Positions 1 to 10,555 of a stretch of 64,000 bases of DNA are shown here, in pieces (position 1 is the first letter of the stretch; each line of letters starts with the position of its first letter). The stretch lies in NCBI GenBank assembly GCA_037176885.1, contig JAWWNJ010000027.1, positions 1,488,001 to 1,552,000 of the forward strand. The letters are read 5' to 3'. Source of the stretch: Favolaschia claudopus (Eukaryota > Basidiomycota > Agaricomycetes > Agaricales > Mycenaceae). Made by a program: the position numbers and the translations under genes. The notes beneath the pieces were generated by a model. It searched no databases, was not told the origin of the DNA, and saw nothing but the letters and a program-made list of their open reading frames with translations.

Positions 1-590
1 CCACCCCCCTTGAGCTTGAAGCACCTTTGGCTTTATGGAAGCCTTTTGAAGAAGGCAATACTACAGGGAGCTCATCTCCACCCTTTCCCAGACCAAGTCT
101 CGGAGGTCGGATGTTTGGAGAAGAACATAGTACGTTTGGTCTATAAGTTCACACAGTCCCACTCAATGGCTGTGCAGGCGACTGAGCAGTCTTTCGCTGC
201 CTGTGCCTTTTGCGAAATAAGATAGACGTCACCGCGTCACCTCGATGGGCACCCTTATATAAGCATTACGTTTGCACAGCCACCCGCCAAATCTCGAGGT
301 TCAAAAAATAACAAGGTTCAGTTTTCGCTCTGGGATGCTGGAGAAAAAATCCAAAGTTTGGTGCTGCCTTTATTAGCATGGTGGTTCTGAAATCACCCCC
401 AATTTTGGTAGTAACTGCTTCAAAATAGGTGTCTCTTTGCTATTTTCCGGTGGTTGATGATCCTGAAGGGACCTGAAAGGAGCCTCGAGGTGGGCTACAA
501 GCTTAAATGATACCCCAGTACTATTGAATCGGCCTCTCTGTAAGCTATTGTGCTCCCCTTCCCCCGAAACCCAAAAGTAGTGTTTATAGC

Positions 591-721
591 TACAGTGGCG
601 GCGCCATCTGATGCCACCCCCCAAAAAATGATGGGGCCCCAATCGACTCCACTTGCATCAAAAATTCCAGAAATGGGCTGTTCTATTTTTAGGGGTGGCA
701 TCAGATGGCGCCGCCACTGTA
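591..721. mobile_element. 131-bp palindromic MITE, TA target site
   Basis: A nearly perfect terminal inverted repeat of about 30 bp (CAGTGGCGGCGCCATCTGAT inward from each TA) encloses about 70 bp of unique sequence. The same family is present complete at 43014-43151 and truncated at 31328-31436. Length, TA borders and lack of coding capacity are those of a Stowaway/mariner-type MITE. Confidence 0.88.
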
Positions 722-970
722 GTATTTTGGTTGAATTTGAGGCGTCGGGTCGCGTCGAGAGTCACGGATATATCACGTGTTTGGGTGTACGTAAGCTTAT
801 GTAACGCGCCAAATCCTGCCTGGTGTTTTGTGCAACATCGTCCCAAACGCGTCGAAAATGAGTTTGGAAGCTTTTCATGATATATTGCCTTTTTTGGAAA
901 GATGACCTTGTAACATTGGAACGGGGAGGATTTGGCCAAATCCCCTGCACCAAATGAAAGGTATGCTTCC

Positions 971-1843
971 TACTCGGTGTCCATAAAAGTGACCGGAAAT
1001 GCCGATATTTCGACGCGATCATGTGCGTTTCCCACGGTTTCTGCACCTGGCTGCATACCTTTTAATGTGAGTAGATCATCTCCTAAGTCTCTTGGAGATC
1101 TGCTCTCTTTACATCATTCTAGAGCTAGTTGAATTCAGGATGTTCTTGGTTGGCAATGCCAAGTTGTCAAGGTTGTGCCAGAAATTGGTTGCTGTTGGCT
1201 CAAATAAGCATGGTTGACCATTTTCGCACAATGCATACTACATGAGCGCTCTGTTAGTATCTCTCAAGCCCTCTGAACCATTCCAAATGATGCACTATCA
1301 GACCAGAATTGTGGAAACCAGAATTTTCAACCTTTTGCTTAAATTTCAGTTTTCCACTCACATTTATGCAAGTTTGGAGACAGACGCAATATCAATAGGC
1401 CTCTTGAACACAATTAGTAAGTAGGTGGAACAACACCAGAACTGATTGAATTGTCGCTTAAAACACCCCAAATAATTGTCTGACGCTCTGTTGAAAGTGA
1501 CAGACTGACACAGTCAAAATAAACGCTGCAAATATCAACTGTACACAGTTTCTTTTCAACGTCGAGTCTTCGTGCCCACAAAAGGACATCATGCTGAAGA
1601 GTCTTGCAGAATCAAAACCATAATTTTCCTCCCAGAACAAGCTGTGTTGCACTGACTTTGTTGATCACCGTCAAAATACAGCTGATGGATTTGTCCCTCT
1701 GGAACGGTCTCTCCTGAGCAGCTTTACACATGATATGTATGATATGTGATCAGAATAAAGCAAGGATTACACCTATTTAGTTTGCTTCCGAAAATTTGGC
1801 AAGCAATAAGCGGATTTCCGGTCACTTTTGTGGACACCGAGTA
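971..1843. mobile_element. 873-bp non-autonomous TA element (TACTCGGTGTCC family)
   Basis: Inverted repeats of about 30 bp starting TACTCGGTGTCC face each other with TA at each border. The termini resemble those of the 521-bp element at 13166-13686 (TACTCGGTGTGACC). No transposase is recognisable; the only internal frame is about 60 codons and is unconvincing. It sits inside the larger 218-1964 element. Confidence 0.8.
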
Positions 1844-1991
1844 GCTACAGTTTGGTGTGGTTACAATCGGCAAAATGTTTTTGTGGGACGACTTACAACG
1901 GGTTTGTTGACGGCCTGATTTCGCTTATGTAACCACGTGCCGGATCGGGGTGACGTCTATCTTAGTTCTGTACCTACGGACGCCGCCATTG

Positions 1992-4124
1992 TACAAGTAA
2001 GGTACTCCCCATCCACCTTCGACGAACATCACATGACGTGACGGTCACACTTCCATTTAGGGACACGTTGAGAGAGAAAGATAATATTGGGACAACTAGG
2101 TACTGCGTAACTATACAAGCTGTAGCGAAAAAACTAGAGCCCTAAGGCTTTTCTGTATGAGTGAATTACAAGATCTTTGCCCAAATTGGCTTGTTTCGGT
2201 GATTAGTGGATGCCTGCCTCGTCAAGTTCTTCTAAAATAGTAGCTGGGTATGTTCTATGTCCGTGGTATTTCTTTGCAGCCCACGCTGCTTGCCTTCCGG
2301 TGAGTTTATGATTCAGATATCCATCACCGAAGCGATGACAACGAACGGTTGACGAATCTACCAAAGCATTCAGCGTGAATACAGATTATACAGTCAATTG
2401 CCTACCGTCGCATACTCAGGAGCGGAACTTCCTCCAATGAATCCATCGTATTCTTCTCCAACTGATCCTCACGAGATGACTCCGGCTTTAAGCGGTAAAC
2501 CCGCTTAGCATAGCCCCACACCATTTCAATGGGATTCAGCTCGCAGTGGAATTTCGGAAGAAATAAAATCTCAACTCCCTCCCGTTCAGATTGTTCTTCA
2601 AGCACAGATTTTGCAGCCGCAAAGTCGGGGAGATTGTAGACGACGCGCCTGCAGCAACACTTGGCAGTGTCACTTTGATCCGCGCATTTGAATGAAGGGC
2701 ATTCCTTCTTCAGCTGGGCCTCGGCGTGCATGCCGCGCTCTTCGAGGATCTGCTTCATGCCTTGAATTTGCCGGGATGGCGAGGATGGTCGTCGGGGAAA
2801 TAGAGATCCTGGGATTTACCGTCAAAGTGTGCGCCAGTCATTTTAATCTTCTCCTTGACCAGATTCCGCTTGGAGTCGTAGACCAGTTTTCCTTCGGCAT
2901 CCCGTTTGTTTACCTCAACGAGGAAATTCGCCGACTCGTGGTTTTTTCGTGTACCAGAGGGGGCTTTCGGCATTCCGGTTGCAGAGAGGGAGCCGTCGGG
3001 ACGCTTTTTATGTGTGGTAGCGTTGTCGTAAATGAAGACGTGATCAAAGTCGGGCCAAAGCTCTTTGACAAGCGCGCGAGCTGTCGAAGCTTGCTCAAGA
3101 ACCTCTTCGGACGTGAAATAACTTCCCCACGTAGAAATCTCTGCACACAATCCAGAGCAGCCCGAGCTTCTCCCAGGTCTGGTGCCCTGCGGCATGCACC
3201 GGGACGTGTTGCTTGCTCGTGCATACCATTCAAAGAAGACTGAGGGGCACATGGGCGGGGATAGTCATCGTCAAACGCTGGTGATGTTGCCAACAGCTCA
3301 TCCTCCTCCTCTGGCACGTCAAGACAGTCCCGGGGATCATCGCTGGATATGCCTGGGGAAGAATCACAGGCTGCAGGACCGGGGAAAGTATTGGTGGACC
3401 GGCGATCATCCTCATCCTCAACTTCCTCAATTGTCACTTTGGGCAGCTTCCACAGGAGTTCACGGGCAGGTGGTGCACCCGAGGGAAGATGTGTAGGTCC
3501 AGGCACAGAGAAACAGTCCATCGACGCGTAAAAAGGGTTTACCGGGTATTGATGGCTTGGCGCGTTGACCGTGTTTGACGCGTCCACACTCGACGCGTCA
3601 AACGCGCCAATTAACATATCTTCAACATCAATTGTCGCGCGGTTTGTGTTCTAGAGGAATATATAACAGTGAGTAATGGATCCGAGGTTTCTGACACACC
3701 TCTGCGCAGCTATTTTCTTTCCGTCTCTTTTTCGGCGAAAGCCATTTGGTTACCTTCTTGGGACTGAGCTCCTCCCACACCCGCTTGGTGCCATTGCTCA
3801 TGTTTTGAAGCAGGTTCATTGCCAGGGTCTTGCGGCGCCTTGAGTAGGTTCCCATAGGCAGATTTGACAACGCGTTGGCGGAGAAAGTGCTGTTTTTGAC
3901 GGAGATTTGATAATTCCTGGACCAATTCGAAGGATTTGATTCTACCAGAATTTACGACAGTAGATAGACTAATTTTAAAGGTTTTGGTCGAAGGATTTGA
4001 GCTAATATGGCCAGAGCATAATTCTACAGATTTTTGTATCGGGTCAGTCCGAAAAAGGAAGTTGTCACACTTGGCCACGTGATGTTTGTCGAAGGTGGAT
4101 GGGGAGTACCTTAGCTTGTCTGTA
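1992..4124 (-). mobile_element. DDE transposon with 37-bp inverted repeats
   Basis: Inverted repeats beginning AAGGTACTCCCCATCCACCT (2000-2036 and 4077-4113) enclose a minus-strand transposase remnant. TA dinucleotides lie just outside (1992-1993 and 4123-4124), so a Tc1/mariner-like TA target is likely, although the outermost bases of the two ends differ by small indels. The interval 2037-2401 is the non-coding 3' flank of the transposase and holds no gene I can identify. Confidence 0.72.
2402..3252 (-). pseudogene. DDE transposase, C-terminal two thirds, frameshifted
   Basis: Two adjacent minus-strand frames form one protein. The first (3252-2755) contains VFIYDNATTH, matching the second catalytic Asp motif of Tc1/mariner-like DDE transposases common in basidiomycetes. 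The second (2758-2402) contains FHCELNPIEMVWG, matching the third acidic motif. The first frame ends in a stop immediately before an ATG that opens the second, and homologous proteins normally run straight through this point. A single-base loss near 2756 therefore explains the break. The first catalytic Asp region is not recognisable in frame. The element is presumably inactive. Confidence 0.75.
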
Positions 4125-4147
4125 TGACCAAGTAAGCAACAGCGCAT
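3253..4147 (-). pseudogene. Probable N-terminal and linker part of the same transposase
   Basis: Upstream of the catalytic remnant, minus-strand frames at 3617-2910 and 4147-3628 contain an acidic, proline-rich linker (EEVEDEDD, PEEEDELLA) and a basic segment (LSPKKVTKWLSPKKRRK) of the kind seen before the catalytic core in these transposases. The frames do not join cleanly, and the right inverted repeat overlaps the upstream frame. I infer these are decayed N-terminal exons and do not recognise a specific DNA-binding fold. Confidence 0.4.
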
Positions 4148-4260
4148 ACATACTCATGGGCTAACATTCGCCCAAACGTCCTATACATCCTTCTCCCTTC
4201 TACTTATTTAATTCGTAACTTGAATCTCCGACCGTTTCGGTGCATACAAGGGCAGCAAGG

Positions 4261-4686
4261 TACAGTTGAACATCTCATGATGCATAGCGTCCGTGGACCT
4301 CCAAGCGCTATGCATTATGAGCAATATGCATTCCTGCATACTGTCACACCGGATGACATATGTGACATTGTCACGAATTTACTATATATGGAAGTGTGGC
4401 AGATGCCGGGTTGTCCACCAGTTGTCGTAAAAGCGGTCAAAATCTTGGATTTAGCTGTAACATGTTATAAACTGGTATTTTTGACGTGAATAGTACCCAT
4501 ATGCGTTAGAAGAGCGCCACAAGCGGCCAAATTGCCACCAAATTGTGTCAATTTTGCGATCTCATAATGCATAATGCACTAAAAACTTGCCCCAAACCTT
4601 ATGCATTAGGCAAGTGGACCCCAAAACACTATGCAGAATGAGGTTTATGCATTGTGAGCATATGCATTATGAGATGTTCAACTGTA
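4261..4686. mobile_element. 426-bp MITE with internal ATGCATTATGAG repeats
   Basis: A 26-bp inverted repeat (TACAGTTGAACATCTCATRA followed by TGCATA) forms both ends, with TA duplicated at the borders. The interior carries several near-copies of ATGCATTATGAG in both orientations, so the molecule could fold into a multi-stem structure. No coding capacity is evident. Confidence 0.85.
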
Positions 4687-4692
4687 TTCTAA

Positions 4693-5506
4693 TCAACCCC
4701 GACCACAATCTAATGACGCCGCTTTAAGTAAACCATCTTTGATCCACATTTTACTGAGCATCGCTTCGGAGATCGTCTCGGGCCTGAGGGAGGCGCGAGA
4801 GTCATCACACAAATGTCTTGCACTAGAAAACAGGCGCTCGACCGACACGCTAGTGCCAGGAACAGCCAGATGATCCCGCGCCATCTTCGAGACAATGGGA
4901 AAGTCATGTTCGTTAGCCTACAGGTAACGAGTCAGCATACATATATCTATACCAGGAATGAATACTTACCTTCCACCCTCCAAGTACACCCTCATCAGGG
5001 CCGGAATAATTCTTGAAGGCGTCCTGAAACCGCTGTAACTCGGTGACGATGGGTACTTGTTCATCGTCAACGGGAGCTTCGGCAACACCCGACATGCAAA
5101 TATCGTCCATGAAGGACCCAAACTTTCCGGTACGACGTTGCTGAACCGGTGCCGCCGTGTCATTTTGTTTCCCATGAATTCGGAGGTGTTTTGAGTACGC
5201 ACTTTCAAATATGATCTGTGCATTTCGTGAGCTGAGCGAAGAACCGCCCGCTCGGTCAAGCTTGCGGAACCACGAGATACCCAGCGAGGGGTGAAGCACT
5301 GTCTGAGAATTCAGCACGAAACAGAATGCAAAATGGGTATGCTTACGCGTCGCAATGATGTTTAAATGGCTGCCACATGCCCTTGGATAATATTCCTCCA
5401 GCTTTGTAAGTCCTTCCCCGGCAGCAAGTCGAAGATCTGCTCCGAGCGCAATATTATCCTGAGACATCCGAAGATGTCTGCGCATCCCTTCGTACATGGG
5501 GAGCAC
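4693..5506 (-). pseudogene. hAT transposase C-terminal fragment with two introns
   Basis: The spliced minus-strand product has a helical segment (LRLAAGEGLTKLEEYYPRA), a segment ending HPSLGISWF, and the hAT dimerisation domain (HLAVPGTSVSVERLFSSA). Two introns are visible. One at about 4920-4970 has donor GTAAGT and acceptor CTGTAG. The other at about 5300-5347 has donor GTAAGC and acceptor GACAG, and its 48-nt length preserves the frame. Upstream of the MYEGMRRHL segment the sequence turns into a helicase remnant near 5500, so the BED finger and the catalytic Asp residues are missing. This is a truncated transposase, not a host gene. Confidence 0.8.
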
Positions 5507-6640
5507 CCCAAACGAAGGCTTCCATCCCGAATGCGCTCCTGGATGTGCAGCTTTCGGGATTCGGCGATGTGCCGATGGTAAAATTCAAACGCATCGTGTG
5601 ACGCCGAAAGAAGTCTTGAATTTCCTCAGCTTCCTTGCGCGAGTTGACATAGATGAGAGTCTGAGGGAAGTCGGCGGGGCTGGCGAAGTACCGCGCCAAG
5701 AGGGTGAAGAGGTCGGCGTAGGTTCCTTGTGCATGCTGCATAATGCGAACGGACAGCGCAACGTTGCCTTTCTGGTTGGAGAATGCGACGTGCTGGTGGT
5801 TTGAACCAACGCCAAGCTTGTGTACAATGCTGGTGAGGAGGAGGGGGGGTAGAGTTGCCGAGGCCATGATGAGCGGGGTACCAGTTGGCATGCGCTTGAG
5901 CAGCGTAGCGAGCTCGCCGTAAGCAGGGCGAAAGTCATCGGTCCCCCACTCTTCCACTGCATAGAGCTCGTCAATAATTAAGCCTATGTTGTTCTGTTGG
6001 AATGTTGCCAACTTGAGGACATGCTCGTGGAAGGATTTGCCCACCGCAAGCTCGGGTGAGACAAGCGCAACGCGAAACTTATTTAATCCGAAGTCCTATT
6101 CATCTGGTGAGCAATCAAGCACGAAAAACATATACTGTTGACGCACCTTTAGGTTCTGCTCATGCTCGGCTGACTGTGATACGAGAGCTACAGCTGGGAT
6201 GCCACGCTTGGTGAGATCCTTGGCCTGTTCCTCCATTAGAGCCACAAGAGGGCTGATGACAAGTAAGTTCTTCGGGGTGCTTGGAGAGTCGTCCAGAGGA
6301 GACCAGTAGTAAAGCAAGGGCCACCAGAATGCAAGTGTCTTGCCGCCGCCGGTGGGGACGTCGAGCACAGTGTGGATCCCCTTAACCATGTTGCTGCCAG
6401 CCTGTTCTTGGTGGGCAAGCAGGGAAGGGATGTTCCAGAGCTGACAAAGAAGTTTGTTGGTTCGCTGGACCCGCTCTGGGTCCAGCTCAAGCACCGGGCG
6501 GACGGGCATCGCGTCGTCGTCGAGAGCAGAATGCGCGTCAAAATCCAATGGAGTCTCAAAAAGGTAATTGTGATGGCAAAGTTGTTGGGGCTCGTGCGCT
6601 CGAACGCGGAAGAAATTCGTGGATTTAAAAACATAGAAGT
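5495..6640 (-). pseudogene. RecQ-like DEAD/DEAH helicase remnant
   Basis: The minus strand encodes an SF2 helicase of the RecQ-like type that is multicopy in agaricomycetes. Motif I is PTGGGKT, motif Ia is ISPLVALMEEQAKDL, motif II is IIDELYAVEEWG, motif III is SAT and the C-terminal RecA-like domain starts TLIYVNSRKEAEE. One clean intron is present (6096-6146; donor GTGCGT, acceptor AATAG), joining NLK to DFGLNKFRV. Near 5600 the frame shifts (FFRRHT to FEFYHRHIAESRK). Near 5500 homology ends abruptly at the hAT fragment. The ATPase core is largely kept but the second domain is cut off, so activity is unlikely. Strand separation driven by ATP hydrolysis is inferred from the family only. Confidence 0.8.
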
Positions 6641-6774
6641 GTAGATAATCGTAGTGCGAACATGTACATATAAAAATTACCTTCCTACGACCACTTTGGA
6701 TTTTGGCCCTTCGCGTTTTTTTGACTAAGTCAAAACAACCTCGGCAGTTTCCGCCTCCTGCCAAAATCCTCGGA

Positions 6775-8367
6775 TTATCTACCAGTCGCTCCGCCGCATC
6801 GGTTTGATCGACTGTCATCAAAACCCTGCTGTGGCGGACCTGGGTTCGAGTCTAAGGTAAACCGTAATCCCAAGGCTCTCGCAAGCTTTTCCCGGGAACG
6901 AGGCTTAGTAAGGATGTCGGCCACCATGTCGTGGGTAGACACATAGCGAATGACGGCCTCGCCTTTTGCCACGATGTCGTCGCAAATGAAGTGGTATTTG
7001 CGCTTTATGTGTTTGGTGCGTGCTCGGAATTGTGGGTCTCGACAGAGGATGATAGCTGCTTGATTATCACAGAAGAGTTCCGTGGGTCCGCGCTGCTCGT
7101 GGCCGACTTCTGCAAAGAAGGTGCGCAACCAGGCTAGGTGCTGCCCCGCGTTTGACAGTCCAATGTATTCTGACTCAGTTGAGGACAGGGCAACCATGCC
7201 TTGCCGTTTGCTGGACCAGCCCAATGCTCCTCGACCAGATATGAATGCGTATCCGGAGGTGGATCGAGAAGTTTCGTCGTCACCAGACCAGTCGGCGTCA
7301 GAGAACCCATGGAAGTCAAGATCCCCAGCGATGTCCGAGCCGTCGAAGCACAACTCAAGGTCACGAGTATACTTCATGTAGCGTAGGCCACGCTTTGCAG
7401 CTTCCCAGTGGCATGCTTTGGGGTTTGCACTGTACCGTCCAAGCACGCCAACAAGGTATGCCAAGTCAGGTCGTGTCCCCTGGACAGCATACTGAATTGA
7501 GCCAACCACAGTAGCGTATGACACTGTCTCTCCGTTTATGGTCTGTTGAAGCATTGTGGTGTTGTCGACGGGGTCTTCAGCAGTGAGGCGAGGGGTCGTA
7601 GCCATTGGAGTCTTTGACGGGTTACAGTCTACCATACCGCAACGCTTAAGGACAGCGTCAATGTACTTCGTTTGGGAAAGAGGGATAGTGCGTCGCTGTC
7701 GGTCCCGTTTGATCTCGATCCCGAGGATGAACGAAGCAGCTCCAAGGTCCCGCATCTTGAATGTGGATGCGAGGAGAGCTTTTATCTTGTCCGTGTATGG
7801 ACGGGATGAGGCTGCAAGCAGTAGGTCGTCAACGTAGACCACCAGGTAACATATCTCCCCTTTCTTTCCCTTGAAGACGTACAGGCATGTCTCTGCGTCC
7901 AGCCGGTACTGTACCAATCTGTATGACTGAAACGTAACGCGTAACGGCGGCCTTCTTTCGCTTACAAATCACCCATATAAGGCAGGTCACCTTCCATAAA
8001 AGGGTGATTTGTAAGCCGTTTCAAGCGTTTCAGCCTGTAACGGTCCATTTTGCGTTTCAGTCATACAGATTGGTACAGTATGCACCAAGCTCCAGCAGTT
8101 TTGCGTTGAGAGTGACTTTCCACACGCGACCGGCGTCTTTCAGACCATAGAGGGAACGTTTGAGTCGCCAACAGAACCCCTCTGGAATATCCACTCCCTC
8201 CGGCGGTGAGACGTAGATGGCGTCCTCGAGGACACCGTTGAGGTATGCGGTGGATATGTCCATCTGGTCCAGCTCCAGGTCGTACTTGGCAGCCAGCAAG
8301 CAGATGATGCGGATAGACTCAAGGTTCGCAACGGGTGCAAAGGTCTCCTTGAGGTTTCCACCCTGCT
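6775..8367 (-). pseudogene. Ty1/copia reverse transcriptase and RNase H, interrupted by a MITE
   Basis: The minus strand encodes the copia RT (ETFAPVANLESIR, LDQMDISTAYLNG, SLYGLKDAGRVW, and the catalytic YVDD in LVVYVDDLLLA). RNase H follows (SDADWSGDDETSRSTSGY, ALSSTESEYIGL, FCDNQAAI). The C-terminus ends normally near 6775. A 174-bp MITE at 7907-8080 separates LELGA from YRLDAETC; removing it with one TA rejoins the frame. The 5' side stops at an LTR-like block at 8368, so protease and integrase are absent. This is a decayed retrotransposon fragment. Confidence 0.9.
7907..8080. mobile_element. 174-bp MITE inserted in copia RT (TACTGTACCAAT family)
   Basis: Both ends read TACTGTACCAATCTGTATGA inward, with TA at each border. 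Excision of the element and one TA makes the copia codons GCA-TAC-CGG contiguous (Ala-Tyr-Arg), so this is a clean insertion into a coding exon. Related termini occur at 61968-62449 and, as a single right end, at 32756-32781. Confidence 0.92.
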
Positions 8368-9640
8368 TGTAAGGGCAACAGCTGCCAGGGCCTGAGGCCC
8401 GAGGTACTCAAGAGTCCAACAAGCGCTGGGCAGAGGGAGAATCCTTAGAAGGCTAGCTACAACAAGAGGAAGAGTGTCTACTCACCTGGGCAGAGGGAGA
8501 ATCCTTAGAGAACAGAGTAAGGAGTCTCCATGCCCAGGCGTCACAGTAAAAGGGCGTGTGATGCGTGACTTCTCACGGGTCGTGGGAACTATGTAGTAGC
8601 ACAGCATCTATGATGTGATATCAATGATCAGATGATCCAACAGTAGCAGGGAGTAGTGCTGCCGCAAGGTGAGGTCGAGGCACCTCAAGGTGATGGGCCA
8701 TCAACCTTGGTGCACCTTGCGGTGACATCACCTTGCCTCAAGGTGACGGCCGAGGTCATCCATATTTGGAAATTCTCTGTCGCACGGACTCGAACTTCAC
8801 TCTTTCTACATCGTTTTGTTCATTGAGGCCCTGTAGAGTGGGGGAAAGGGGTCTAATATGTTACACAATATAGAATGTATCGCTTTTGCAAAGCGAAAAG
8901 TTGTTTGGGACTCGTGATTGAGCTACATATGATTAATGTGTTTTATAGGAAAAGAGCAGTATAGATTGAATGATACACGGCTATCATGGCTTAAAATGCT
9001 ACATAGAGCTACTATGCATGCTGAAGTTATATGTAGACACAAATGCTGAGCAACCCTTCCCCGTTTCGGTAGGATTGTGAGCAAATGGGCTTTACAGTGA
9101 TCAACTTACCCACAGATGAGTTTACGGGGACCAGTTGCATGGAATGAGCGGTAAAGGCACATTTTTTAATTCAACAGTACAGAACACACTTTTTTGAGAA
9201 TAATTTCGAGCCCAGAACATTTGAAAAGTCCTCTGAACTTCAATTCTACATGCAAGTCAAAATCAACAAATATGCATCCATTGAGCTCAATAAATGCACT
9301 ATAACGCGTAGATTTGTCTTCCTTAAGAGTGGTTACACAATATTCATCAGAATCCCAGCACATTGAATGCGAGAGAGGGTCAAATTAGGAATAGAAAGTA
9401 AACCGCGACGCGAATGTCACAGACTGTCACGCGTGTTGCGTAACAACAAAATGATGTCTCCGAGAATAGTATCGAGGCGCCATCACCTCGATTACCATAC
9501 AAAGTAATGGAGTCAAGGTGAGGTCACCTCGCCTCCGAGGGCCTCCACCTTGCGGCAGCACTAGCAGGGAGCCAGGGATATGCCCAGGAGGGGAGGATCA
9601 CAATACTGGTCCAGAGATTGTAGAACAACGGAGGCCCGGG
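8368..9640 (-). repeat. 355-bp LTR-like block, copy 1 (split by a hAT element)
   Basis: Positions 8368-8653 plus 9572-9640 give the same 355 bp as 12266-12620, with very few differences. In the minus orientation the block ends TTGCCCTTACA, identical to the end of the chromovirus LTR at 48332-48590, and carries GGATTCTCCCTC twice. The block surrounds a copia gag remnant, so I read it as a copia LTR plus adjacent sequence. The exact TG start is unclear; a possible start is TGTTGGATCATC. It abuts the RT fragment at 8367. Confidence 0.65.
8654..9563. mobile_element. 910-bp hAT non-autonomous element, 8-bp TSD GCAGGGAG
   Basis: The ends are TAGTGCTGCCGCAAGGTG and its complement. The identical 8-mer GCAGGGAG flanks both ends (8646-8653 and 9564-9571), the target duplication size of hAT transposons. 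The subterminal regions are rich in CACCTC and AAGGTG motifs in both orientations. No transposase is present. Removing the element restores a 355-bp block equal in length to its undisturbed copy at 12266. Confidence 0.95.
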
Positions 9641-9946
9641 ATACCCTGTCGTCCGGGGGCGTGGGAAACCGGAGCCCGGAGGACCGGAGGAACAGAGCCC
9701 AGGGAACCCGGAAAGGGCGCTAGAGCTGGGATGAGACAGCGGAGCATCAGGCCTTCGGCGGTAGGAGCACTGGGGCTTGGCCCAGGTCCGGGGGAGCGTG
9801 GGAAGCCGGGCCGGGGACCAGGGGACCGGAGCCGGAGGACCGGAGGACCAGAGCTCACGGAGGGCTAGAATTCTGACTGGAAGACCAGTAGGGAACCGGG
9901 TTGCGCTGAGCACTAGCTGTAGGAGCACAGGGTCGACAAGAGTCCG
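9641..9946. repeat. 306-bp GC-rich block shared with the LINE gag region
   Basis: This stretch is almost identical to 20263-20568. Here it lies between the LTR-like block and the copia gag; there it lies inside the LINE gag N-terminal region. It is rich in GGAGCCCGG and GGACCGGAGG motifs and encodes only proline/serine-rich peptides. It may be LINE sequence captured by the copia element, or an independent repeat present in both. Confidence 0.8.
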
Positions 9947-9949
9947 CCC

Positions 9950-10453
9950 ACCGGTCATGGCCAAAATTTGATCCTGGTCCGTCACTTCCATTCCCGCCTC
10001 CGTCATGTTAAAGGCCTGCTCCTTCACCTCCCCAATCCAACTCGTCATCGACTGATTTTTCGACATCTTCATCGCCAAGAACTTCTTGCGCTGCGCCAGC
10101 GAAGCGGCAAATCCCCGAGCACGATGCACGATCTTCAAATCCTGCCAGACGTCCAAGGGATCCTTCGAGCGCATGTGCGCCAACTGGCCAGGCTCGACAC
10201 GCAAAATCATCTCTGCGCGTGCCTGCGCCATCTTCGTCTTCGACCTCCTCGCCCTCTTCATCTCAATCTCCGCATTGATATCTTCCTGCTTGCGCGGCTC
10301 TCCATCCTCATCCGCCGCATCAACACTGATCTCAACGATGTCGAAGAACAAATCCTTCGTAGTCAAGAGAGCTTCCATCATGATGTTCCAGGTGCCATGG
10401 TTGGAGTCGTTGAGTTTGGTGATCAAAGCGCGAGAGACAGAGTCGTCAGCCAT
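9950..10453 (-). pseudogene. Ty1/copia gag remnant
   Basis: From an ATG at 10453 the minus strand encodes a copia gag of the UBN2/DUF4219 type: LITKLNDSNHGTWNIMM near residue 10, then DPLDVWQDLK, RKKFLAMKMSKNQSMTSWI and VTDQDQILAMTGG. After about 165 residues the reading frame runs into the 306-bp GC-rich block, so the C-terminal half with the zinc knuckle and everything downstream is missing. Its orientation matches the flanking LTR-like blocks, so 12266-12620 would be the 5' and 8368-9640 the 3' copy of an internally deleted element. Confidence 0.8.
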
Positions 10454-10555
10454 GATGGCAAAGGGAGTAGATGACAGCGAGGGTAGAGCGTCGAGTAGTG
10501 GGGTAATGACTACCGCTAGCGGACGAGGGAGCCTAGCGTAGCCAACCAGCGACAA

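Larger units (their letters stand above)
218..1964. mobile_element. Non-autonomous TA-flanked DNA transposon with nested MITEs
   Basis: The ends carry a 16-bp inverted repeat, TAAGATAGACGTCACC, with TA at both borders. About 110 bp inside the left end recur inverted at about 54285-54409, which supports a dispersed family. I see no convincing coding region inside; most of the interior is two smaller inverted-repeat elements (591-721 and 971-1843). The TA borders fit the Tc1/mariner superfamily. The outer boundary call rests on a short repeat, so it is less certain than the nested elements. Confidence 0.55.

Noticed and set aside
2692..3243. A 183-codon plus-strand frame
   Set aside because: It lies exactly opposite the DDE transposase remnant, whose minus-strand motifs are convincing.
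6096..6821. Upstream frame MMTVDQTDAAERLVDNPRIL as the true N-terminus of the helicase
   Set aside because: Its first part is copia-derived sequence read out of frame; helicase similarity begins only near 6640.
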